From NCBI GenBank assembly GCA_003864495.1, contig ML133401.1:744001-808000 (forward strand): a stretch of 64,000 nucleotides of DNA. Direction: 5' to 3'. Source of the DNA: Nemopilema nomurai (lineage: Eukaryota > Cnidaria > Scyphozoa > Rhizostomeae > Rhizostomatidae). Below are positions 38,601 to 50,600 of this stretch, piece after piece. How positions within the stretch are numbered: position 1 is the stretch's first letter; every line of letters starts with the position of its first letter. The notes under the pieces were generated by a model, which saw nothing but the letters and a program-made list of their open reading frames with translations, ran no database searches and had not been told where the DNA came from. A program made the translations under genes and the position numbers.

Positions 38601-41600
38601 TCCAGCCATTTTCTGAAGTAATTCTTATTCAGATAATCGATGATCCCCTAAATGAAAAAAAGAAGAAGTCAGCTATGCTTGCTGTTCAATACGGATATCT
38701 GACGGAATTGATTGAAAAAGACTCTGATGGCAGCACAAAGCTGGGACAGATGCAGTAAGAAGATAATTTGTCCTATTGAAGTACTACATATGTAAGAGCT
38801 TTTGAAGTTCTAAGTTTGTCAGCAGTCAGTTCATATCTAACACTTTGAATGCATTCATAGGTGCTCAAATATGACCAATACCTTAGAACCGCTGCATAGT
38901 AAAAGACCCTAGTCGAAACATTTTGATCCAATTTAAACGGAAAGTGCTGGATGCTTCTTTGTTTGTAAAAGATCATCTAGGGGTCACTTCAAAACAGCGT
39001 TGAATCAACGACGACTTAATCACAGCAGAGTCTAAAGTTCACGTAAAGCATACCTTCCAATAACCATGACCATGATGCCCTAATACTTCCTCCATACCGG
39101 CGTTAAGATGATCAAGAATCTAGAAAAAAATCAAACTCGTCTAACGTTATGTATATGATCAAATAGCAATATAAGAAATACTATTACGCTACGAAGACAC
39201 CAACTTGAATAGATGAGTTAAACATCACTGTACTAAGAATAGAGCCTTGCGGAGTCTCTGTAGATACACAACTCACACGATCGTTGATGACGCATGTCAT
39301 TGTCATTTCTTGTTTCTCATTCCTCTTAATTTTCAAGAATCTGACAAGGGGCTTGATCGTAGTTCCCTGAGAAGAAAAGCAGTGCATTGTCAGATGTGAC
39401 AGGAAGCGAAACTTGACGAAACTTTTTATATGTGATTGCTTTAAAAAAGGGCTCAGCCGGGAATCGAACCCGGAGCCTCTCGCACCCAAAGCGAGAATCA
39501 TACCATTAGACCACTAAGCCGACCTGAACTACAGCTAAATTATATCGAGATATATTCTGGTACCAGCGTTAAAAATTCCTTTGAACTGGTAACCCAGCAT
39601 CCACGTTAGTCCAAAAACTATTAGTTACATTGCATAGACATATCCCAATTCCTTTAAAAAGTAGACATTATTTGACCATTGAACGTGTAAGCACCAAATT
39701 TGTCTAAAACATGTTTAATCTAAGAACGGCCTAAGTTTTGTTCCATCAGTGTCTCACAAAATAAAGCATCGAAATATTTTGATGACAATACTTTTGGGAG
39801 ATCTACTCATGAATAGAGAAAGTTAAAGGAAGTTAAAAGAACAAGATGCCTGTTCCTTTCAAGAAGTCGTAATTCTTAAACTGGTTTTGCAAATCTGCTA
39901 TTCATTGTACAGTTCTAGCAACGGACATCTTGTAGTGGCCTCGCTTTAAACTACAGCAGGGAAATGAGGAATTTTTGGAATACAACTGGCTGTGTTTGAA
40001 GGCCATAAAAGTAAGGAGAAATTTGGCCTACTGCAGCGATATCATTTGATTTACCCCTCCCTTTTTACTTGATGAAGGTATGGTAATTATTTTATTTTAC
40101 ATTTGGGCAAACGTAACACATTCTTACTAATAGCACTAAACAACACTTCGTTGCCTGAAATACACAAGATCCTTAATATCCAATTTTGGAAAATATCCAG
40201 CTGCTACTTACCCAATTCCCAAATACATAAAAAAGGAATGCACTGTTTCTAGAATCTAGCGATTCAGTCTCCCGTTGGAAGAACCAGGAAGTGAAGCGAA
40301 GCCCCCTACCCATTCCCCTCCCCTACTCAACCCCTGCCCCCTGAAAAATTAAACAGTAAAGAGCAAAAGGGGCTCAGCCGGGAATCGAACCCGGAGCCTC
40401 TCGCACCCAAAGCGAGAATCATACCATTAGACCACTAAGCCGACCTGAACTACTGCTAAATTATATCGAGGTAGCTTTTTGGTACCAGCGTTAAAAATTC
40501 CTTTGAACTGGTAACCCAGCTTCCATGGCAACATCACTCTAACGGCCATTAAAAACGTTGCATACACATTTGTCAGATCACATTAAAGAGTAGACATGAC
40601 TTGACCACTGAGTGTGGAGCAATAACTCTGTCTAAAATACGATTCATCTAAGAAGGGCCTAAGATCTATTCCATCATTGACCAAAAAGACAAAGAATCAA
40701 ATATGTTATTGATGATAACTTTGGGGGATTTACTCATGAAAAGAGAAATTGAAAGGAAATTTAAAGAACTAGATGCTTATTTCTTTCAAGAAAATGTGAT
40801 TCTTAAACTGGCTTTACAAATCTGCTATTCATTGTACAGTTCTAGCAACGGACATCTTGTAGTGGCCTCGCTTTAAACTGAAGCAGGGAAACGAGAACTT
40901 TTGGAATATAGTTGGCTGTGTTTGAAGCCCATAAAAGTAAGAAGAAATTTGGCCTACTGCAACGATATCATTTGGCTTACACCTCCCTTCTTACTTAAGG
41001 GAAGAATAATAATAACTTGACATTACATTTTTGGCACACATAACATTTTCTTTCCAATCGCACTAAACAACAACTTCGTTGCTCTAAATTGTCAAAAGCC
41101 ATAAAATTCAATTTGGGAAAAAATCCGGCTGCTACTTTCCCAATTCCCAAATACATAAAAAAGGAATGCACTGTTTCAAGAATCTAGCGATTCAGTCCCC
41201 GTTGGAAGAACCAGGAAGTGAAGCGAAGCCCCATACCCATTCTCCTCCCCTACTCAACTCCCGCCCCCTGAAAAATTAAACAGTAAAGAGCAAAAGGGGC
41301 TCAGCCGGGAATCGAACCCGGAGCCTCTCGCACCCAAAGCGAGAATCATACCATTAGACCACTAAGCCGACCTGAACTACTGCTAAATTATATCGAGGAA
41401 GCTTTTTGGTACCAGCACGAACAATTCCTTCGAGCTGGTTATCCAGTATCCATGGTAACGTCAGTCTAAAAACTATAAATAACATTGCATACACATTTGC
41501 AAGATCACTTTAAAAAAGCTGTTTTGCAAGTCCATTGAGCATGGAAGCACCAAATTTGCCTAAAGTAGTTTCGATCTGAGAAGGGCCTAAGTTTTGTTTT

Positions 41601-44600
41601 ACCAATCACCTACAAGGAAAAGTATTGAAATATCTCAATGCAGAAAAGTCTCCTGGAAGTACTAATGAAGCGAAAAAGTGAAAGAAAGTTCAAATAACTA
41701 AATGAATGCTTATCTAAAGGAGACATGATTCTTTCTACTGGTTTTATAAAGCTGCCATTCATTGCAAACTTCTATATTCAGTCATTTTAAACTAGCCTCG
41801 CTTTAAAGAGTAGCAGAGAGGCAAAGAAAATGCACAGGTGAACTAATTCTGTTACCAAAGAAAATTTAAAGTCCCTAAAGCACAATTAAGGCAAATTTCA
41901 CGCTGTCAGTGTTCAAAGAAGAGGAGAACCAGAGCATTGTGCCTAAAATTGAGAGATTCAGTCGAGGATGAAACGAGTCAAAGCATGACACCCTTCTTAC
42001 TCACCACAGTCGCCTCCTCCCCCTTCCCCCTCTCCCACAAAACTAAAGCAATAAAGAGCAAAAGGGGCTCAGCCGGGAATCGAACCCGGAGCCTCTCGCA
42101 CCCAAAGCGAGAATCATACCATTAGACCACTAAGCCGACCTGAACTACTGCTAAATTATATGGAGGTAGTTTTTTGGTACCAGCACGAAAAATTCCTTCG
42201 AGCTGGTTTTCCAGTATCCATGGCAACATTATTCCGGCAACCTTTCTGCAACGACTAGTTAAAGCATTTTAGGGCAAAACTACTTGAAGGTGGTCCCAAA
42301 CAATTTCAATCTGCCCCCAGTGAGAACGCTGCTGAATCGGAAAACAGGCCTAAATTCGATCCATTCAGTGGTTGAAATAAAAGCTGCAGAATTGCCTTGA
42401 AGGGAACTTCACTTACGAATCGAGAAAATGAAAGCAAGCTTTTAAATCATACATGCTTGCCTTCTTCGAGGCGACGTGGCTGTGTTGCCTCGTAGCACTA
42501 GAAGGCCGACATTTACTGAGTACTTTCAGAAACAGGCATTTTGAAAAAGCCTCGCTTCTATGACTAGAGGGGCTACGCAATGATGTATAAGCGTATAATT
42601 GGAGCGAGTAGAAGGAACGTTCGCTAACGACAATTCCTTCTACTCATTTTCAACTTCTTTACCATTTACCAAGGTGTACAAGGACAAAATAGTGATCAAA
42701 GATGAAAAGCAAAATGAAATCTAGATTCATTTCCTGGTGTTTGCAATTCATTGATTGGCGTGGCAATATTTCATGCAATGTTAAACATCTAAATTATATC
42801 AAAACATCGCAAACGTTTTGATGTTGGTAAACCAAGAACATGAGGCGAAATAGATTGTGTTTAAGATCTATAAACAGGGTGAAAGTCTTCAGTCGACGGT
42901 AGAAAGAGCCAGGAATCATAACACAGCTTCCCCCCTCTTTCTCCCTGTCCCTCCCCTAACAATTCCAAAAAAGGATAAAGGGGCTCAGCCGGGAATCGAA
43001 CCCGGAGCCTCTCGCACCCAAAGCGAGAATCATACCATTAGACCACTGAGCCTACATGTTCTCCTTTGGTTTTGGAAGCTAATAGCTCTCAGGTACCAGT
43101 AGTAAAAATTCCTTAGATTGCTTAGAACCCATTATTGATTTCCATAGTTACAAGTTAGCCGCTGCGGAGGAAAGAGGTCAACTGGCCACATGATGGCGGC
43201 GTTCGGCCAGAGCAAATTCCCCATTTGTGATTTTGTTGACTAGCAAGTAAATCACTTGGCGATTCTCTGTCTACAAATGCTGATTATCTCTGCTCTGATT
43301 ATGAATAACCACCGTGAGAAAGATCGCTAGTTTCGTTCCAATCAAACTAGTGTGTTCAGTGTTTTATACGTTCACTGTTGGCGTTCGAGGACTGTAAACA
43401 AAGCAATCTCAGGACTGGCACAACATCGCTTCGTGCCAAGAACACTAAATTACGGAATGACGCTCAGCGAGAAGTAGCAAATCGATCAAAACACAGATTA
43501 CACGCCAAGTCATGTGATAGAAGAACAGCGCTAATACCGATCGCCAGTGGATGCACTTCTTACCTGAACAAACACTGTAAAAAGTACCACTACCATAGTG
43601 GTTGTGACAATCATTCCTTTAAGTTCGTGATCCATGTGCTCTTCATCCAACAGAATCGCCAGACAAAACGCAACAGCCCCTCGCAAACCACCATAGCTCT
43701 GGAGTAGAAAAGTTGGTTAAAACAAATGCACCCTACTAACGTTTATAATTTTCAGTACTTAAAATTGTTATTGTTCGATGAAGCATTGGTATTCTTAAGC
43801 AATAAAGCGTGTTTGAAAATAACTTCACTGAAATGTTCTATTCTAACGTTAAAGAGTATACGGCTATCAAAAAATGAATGAAAACAATCATAATCAGAGA
43901 CACCATTCTTAAATTCTACTTCTTGGCTGCCTTGAAAGGGTCTAAAACATCGAGAATTTCACTGTCAAAAAGGCGTTACCAAGCGCAGACTAGAAACTTG
44001 TAAGTAGCCAAACTTCTCTCAAAAGTTACCACAATTTCTTTCATGAGGTAACCAAAACAATTAGACGTAAATATACCACATCAAAGGCACGTAGACCTGA
44101 TTTAGGAAGGAACTGTTAATCCTCTTGTAACTGATGGTCAACGATCAGAAGTAAAGTGTTATCATGGTGTCAAACTGTGATGCTATCAAGGGCGGATGTC
44201 AATGTTTGAAAATACCGGTTACTTGCCATTATAAACTGCTCGGTCCGGCCAATATTCTGCACCCGGCCATTCCAGTTTGCAATGGCAGTCAATACTATAA
44301 CACCTAAAAGAACCGACACATCATCAATTCCCGTCGGGCATTCGCATATTCTGTATCAGAATACTGTTAAGAAACTGTGCTTTTGTCTAAAGTACGTAAA
44401 AATATTCAGTCGTCATTAAATGACGTCTTTTGGGTTAATAACGCAGAAGGCAACGCCCACAACTACTTAAAAACGCAACATGTTCATGTTTGAAATACTT
44501 TTTGACATTTGCCCTTCTTGTTTAGAGTTGCACATCAAAATACGTGCTGTCAAACATTACAAGAGCTGCGGCCGGCTTTTTCGATGCTTCTAAACAATAC

Positions 44601-47600
44601 CATCCACGATATCCAAACAATATATTTACAAAATAAATTCACGGAGTATTTTCCAACAGGCAACTTGTCTTTCAAACATCATGCTACTAAACATGAGCAA
44701 AATCTCAGCCAAAGAAATCTTGCATCGAGATACTTGAAAAGACAATTCGATACTCTAGAAAATAGTTGACTATCATATCATATTGTATAGCGGCCCCTTG
44801 TTTAGCAAATGCACGTACACGACTTGTTCAGCCTGAACTCAGACATGCCTTCAGTTTGTCATAATGCAACTTCACATGCCACCACAATAATAACAATATG
44901 TACGTAATAATCATCATAATTAATGAACATTTCGTGAAAACAGTGATTTTAGTTACGCCAAAGAAAGTTAGAGGATGATAGAAAACTACCTCAAAAAAAG
45001 TTACTGGATGATGGAAGCTAAATGCTCACCCACAGTTCTGACAACCAAGATCAGGATTAGAGTGATAACTATGAATGCGGGGTTCCACAAATGTTTGTTC
45101 ATCACCAAAGAAACGCCCAGAAACATGAAGATGATCGTCTCACAACAAGTACTACATTTGAGAAAAAAGAATAACACCTAGGAATCGCCGGGATAATAGA
45201 ACGACTATGCGCTAATCATAGACAAAGGCAAAGTGGCAGAAAAATGATTTCAATTGATTCACTGCCAATATGTTCTTCGTTTAATCTCGAGAAGACATAC
45301 GAACAAACCGTTAAGCAAACAGAGATAAATAATGAAAGACACAATGAAACATTAATGAGAACAAAAGATAACAGCAAGAGCACGCCTAAGTATCACTTGC
45401 CTAGAACGCTATCAACAAATTGAAACACGTCGCTTGAACATAAATAAAAATGTTACACCTATTTATAAACTTACCTTAAAAGTTTGAGAAAATATTTGAT
45501 GGTCGTGTGAGATTTCCTGGACACATTTGATTCGACGTAGGGCTTCATGATGATACCAGAAAATAAAATCCTGTGAATGCAAATCTGAGTGAAAAACATG
45601 ACTTAGGCGAGAGAGGTTAGTACGCTTCATGTAGAGTCAAATTCGAAAAAGGTGGCCATTGATGGAAGGCAGGGGAGTTTAATCAAGCCAAAAAACTGAA
45701 AACATAAAAATGTGAGGACATGGTGAAAGCAGATCTAGGGAAATTGCGTCAACTTCCATTGCAAAAGCCAAAAGAGTGGAGCAAAGAGCTTTCTAAAATA
45801 TTAGATGTTGTGAAGTAGTTCTTGCTGGGTGATTAGGAGTTGGACGCTCTTTTTTAGGTACTAATTATATCCCGATTTCAAATGACACAATTCACACAAT
45901 CACGCAATTATGGTTACAGGTTCAAGGGAGAGAGTCAGCGGAAAAAAGAGCCACATCCTGTTCACAATACAAACAAATTTTTGAAAATATATAGAAATTA
46001 CGAATTAGTTAGAATCGTAACGCGAGGTTAATACCAACAAATTTCAAATAAGTTAAGTTGTAGCAATGATACAGAACAAAAGTCAACAGCACAAAAGTCT
46101 TCTAAAAAACCCTCTTCGCTTCTTAGCAAGAAGGTGTTCGACCAGAATCTCCTTCTCTTCAATTCTTTTGTCGAGGATGCCCATCTGGGCTTCTAGATTC
46201 TTGACCTCATTTTCTCTGGAGCGAATTCTATCTTGATGGGCAACAACTTCGTTTTCCAACCTCTTGTTGACTCGACCCAAATTTTCACAGTCGACTTTGA
46301 GTTTAACTAGTTGGCCCGAAAACGAGGCACTGTCCTTCGCACGAGCATCAATCTCGACCGCAAGACGACTTTCTAGCCCCGTCTTTTCTTCACTAAGACT
46401 TGCTGATTGTGCGTTGAGGTCCTCGATAATCTTGTCCTGCTTACATCGCATATCCTGCATTGACTCAATTCTACAATGCAGCTGGACAATTTCCTCTTCC
46501 AATTGATCTTCATTTGCCTGCCGCTGCTTGATTGAATCTTCTGCCTCTGTCAGTCTCTTCTCCAAGTCCCGGATCTTCGCCATATGACGCTGCGTATCTT
46601 CTGTATAACCAAGGTCGATAGCCTGATAAACAACTTTCCTTGTAACACGTGCCGCTTGTTCCCTTGCTCTGAGCTCGTTGATTTCCTTATCCTTTTCATT
46701 CAACTGCGTTGTGAGCAAGCGAGCTTCTTTGGTCCACTTCATTTTTTCCCGCATTAATCTGAAAGTGTTCTTCTCAACCACCAACTTGATTTTTTCCTGA
46801 TACGTAGCATGCATCTCCCTTATTTCACCCTCCTTAACCCCAATGTCAAACTCAAGGCCAAAATTTATATCTAAAACCTCGGTGACTTTGTTGGCAAGGT
46901 GTAGCGAATGACCTTCAAGGGTCCGGTACTGGTTCTCTCTGGTATCCAATTCCTCGACAAGTTCTTCGATCTCAGCCTCTTTCCCCTCCAATTGCTTCTT
47001 CAAGTCCTCGATCTCAGTCGACATACTCTCGCTCAAAGCCTTGAACTTCTCATTCTCCTCGCGTAAAGTGCCTTTATCTTGGATCTCGAGACCAGAGTCC
47101 TTTTCAATCATACTCGGCTTAGCAGAGACCAAAGAACACGCAGATTGCCCTGCGTTTCTCGCACCTTCCTGCCTGCAAGCCAATTGTTGCAGCCAAGCAA
47201 GCTTCTCTAGGTTCTTCGACATCTTTAGCACCTTTCTTTGCAAAGCCAGCTCTGCCAACTCTTTGAACTTTTCTGCATTAAGTTGACATCTGAATGTCTA
47301 TAAAATAATTAGAAAAAATGTTATTTTCAAATATCTTACTCTGCTTAATCACTTTAAGCCCTAGCATACCAAGAAGCCATGAAATTTTTATCCCATTCCT
47401 TCACCGTACTTATCTCAAAAATATATTGCCCTTGGATTTCATACAGATTTATAGAGCCACAACTCAAACAAGCGAACCAGATTCTGAAGTGTCGACACTA
47501 TCAGATTGCTTTTGCCTTTCTCAAATAAAAATCAATTAGAGGAACAATAAGCCACTAAATTATCTAAAACTACATGCAACATCTCACATATGTATGATAA

Positions 47601-50600
47601 CATAAAACTGACAAGAAACATCAAAGAACACTATAAGCAGATGAGGAACATACCAGAAATGCTTGGTGAAAAGGACGTTGCTTCTCTCTCTCAAAGTTCA
47701 CTTGGTCAAGTAGCCGCTTGTTCAGCACAACCAGATGCTCCTTCTCACGGGTCAAAGAGACGTTCGACTCACTCGCAGCAGCAGACTGTTCGCACTGTGC
47801 TGCAAGCTCTTCGCGCAACGAAGAAAGCTGATCTTTCTTGCGCCTTTTCACTTTTTGACTTCTGGATAAGCTCATGTTCACTAACTTCCACTTCCAAAAT
47901 ACATCCACCAACAAACCAATCGCCAAACACCGTTCGATTGCTCACCACATGAGGAGTCAGTTATTCATTTGACGTCGAATGCGCAATTACGTCACATCTG
48001 AAACCGAGGCTGCGCAATGTAGGCTAGGAAGCCTGCTCTTGTAAGATGACAATTTTCATAGATTCTACCAGCTTCATAACAGAAAAATCGCAGGTAGTAG
48101 GGAAGCTTGTGTGTGCGAATAGCAAACAAACAAATTCCGAATGCTTAAACTTCAACAAACTCCAGTTAAGGCAAGAAAAGCTGTGTATTGGCAGAGTCTT
48201 CTGTGAACATGGCTTTTATCTACTAACTACCTACAAACGACTTCAACATCGTGAAAAGGTTAAGGCAACAGGATTTCATACGAAGGATCAAAGAGAGTGC
48301 GGAAAAATAACCGACCCGAAGTCTAGGGACGTGAGTTCGAGTCCCGCTCGGGTCGGTTATTTTTCCGCACTCTCTATGACTTTAACATCATCAATCATCA
48401 AATTGAATAATTTTCTCAGGCTTGCTTAAGTCTTAAAAATCTTGGAGCATTCTTATCTTAGTCAATTTAACCCTAGAAGATTTCAGAAAATTATCTGAAA
48501 CACTGCATAAGTTCGCTGTTTGGTGCATTCCCTCCATTAAATCCCCCATTCCCACCGATTCGATACTTAAAGAATGTTATACAAGGGGATGAACGAACAA
48601 AAGTGACAACGCTTTTGTCTTTGATAGTCACACTTTGTGCGAATTTGAGGTATTAACCATGCTTTGTCAGGGATGAATCTACAAAAACATTCCGGGAAAC
48701 ACATGAGCAGTTGGCTCCAACAATGAGCAAAACTGTACGTAAAGATTACGCCGGCCAAAAATTTTCTACTTTCAATACAAATTTATGATATCAACACTTT
48801 CAATATTGGTGAATTTATAAAATCAATTGAAAGCTGCATACTCACGCCATAATTCCCGAGAAGTGAAAAATTTCTGCAGTCAGGTATGCCATGTAAGCCA
48901 TCACGAAAATGAAAATTGGCTCGATCACTAAAAAAGACCAGGATTGACGATTAAGGATTCCACTTCATTCACGGCTTTTTTACATAATAGCAATCAAGGC
49001 TGATTGTCACAAAAAATTACGAAACTCCTTTAGAGCCCTTCTTCTTAGAATTAGAAGGCTCTTGCAGAAAAGTGAAAAATACCAAATAAGATTATTGAAA
49101 TTTACTGAAGAATTGAGAAACTGTCGGCTTGAAAGCACTGGTTTCCTAAAACCATGTTGAACTTAAGCTTCTGTTAGTTAAGCAGCAACAAGTGTGCCAC
49201 CAAGCAAAGGAGCCTGGAAGCGATACGAACCTCTGACGTGTTCAGTGAAGCGCGTGACAAAGCTTGCGGCGATGCCCCAAATGACGCCAATGAACGTCCC
49301 TCCGATGCTCACAACGAAGAATGAAACAAAAGCAAGAGCTACCTGCAAAGACAACCCAGATTCATTACCAGACCATTTAATTTGCCTGGCACAACGTCTC
49401 GGTGTCAGCGTATCCCCTGCCACTAACGCAAGGGAAAATAAATGCCCAAAAGACATACCTCTTTGAATGTAATATGGGACATGTTTGCCATAGCTTCAAA
49501 AGTGTGATAGAGTACAACCGAGGCAGCATCTGAAGAAATTGGAAAAGAGGCACCTTGGTTCTCGAATTACTTCTAGTACGAAGTGCGAAGTAATTAAATA
49601 TGACACAAGAAGAAAAAGTAGAACAAAATGCTATCTATTCAGCCGGGACTTTCAATATAGATTTGAAGTGCTATTGGAAAAAGCACGAAAAACTACAAAC
49701 TGGCCGCTAAATAATAAAGTGTCGTCAAGAGCTGAAAGTCAAACGACACAAAAATATCCAGACGGAAGTCAAGGGACATTTGATTTCAATTTGGCTGCAT
49801 ATCAATCCAACTGGACGTCAGAGCATTTCAGTGAATGAAGTCAAACGATTTATTAGTCACATTGCAAGGATTTAACTCCCTTTATAACCCAGTATAAATC
49901 AGTAGAACAGATCCTGATTCCGAGAGTCAAATTTTGTGGCACGTTATGGTTATGCCAAAAAGGTAAGGTTGGGATTAATGCCTGGACCCTTGGAGAAAGA
50001 AAACAATGCTACAGATGATTGGTATAGATTGGGGGTTGAATGGGGTATATGGCTCGTTACGATACAGCCTCGCCAGATCAAGGTCTGGCTGCACCACGTG
50101 CTCCCCTCTGCGTAAACTGCAAACTAAAACACCCACCGTTTAAGACAGACTCTCCAAAAACCAAAATGTAGAGGACCTCGTGAACATGAACCTCTTCAAA
50201 GACAGCAAGAACCTAGACCACAAATTAGAGATAATAAATAAAGAATGAACATAGTTCTCTGTTGATAAGACAGGCTCTGTCACTGTCAAACGTCAAATTT
50301 AGATTTCCGTTAAAAAAACAACGTGTCAACGTCAAGCCATAAACGTGAAGCATTGCTAGATGGAAACTTTGTTTTGCATACCACTGTGAATTAAATAAGA
50401 TCACAGTCAGGAAAAGCGTCCTTGAAATTCTCGAACAACTATGCTTCAAACAATCATTTGCTAGAAAAACGGCAGAAGTTGCAAACCACTCGTGATTTTT
50501 CAAATGATTCGTAGTGATATGTTATCAAGAAACAAAAAATGATCGTCTGCAGCGACATTTTACCTCTACAACATCAAGAACTCTACAACATCAGCCTACG

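Larger units (their letters stand above)
39440..43070 (-). repeat. Tandem array of five 0.77-0.93-kb units, each with one tRNA-Pro
   Basis: tRNA starts are 921, 927, 768 and 916 bp apart. Similarity extends beyond the tRNA. CAGTAAAGAGCAAAAG precedes copies 2 and 3, GAACTACTGCTAAATTATAT follows copies 2-4 (one base differs after copy 1), and TTCTAGCAACGGACATCTTG recurs at about 39914 and 40836. The flank of copy 5 is most diverged. The array fills most of SLC9A intron 15 and appears to have grown by unequal exchange. Confidence 0.9.

Noticed and set aside
48292..48375. Intact tRNA gene
   Set aside because: Only a T-arm-like segment is present; no D-arm, anticodon arm or 7-bp acceptor in tRNA geometry can be drawn.
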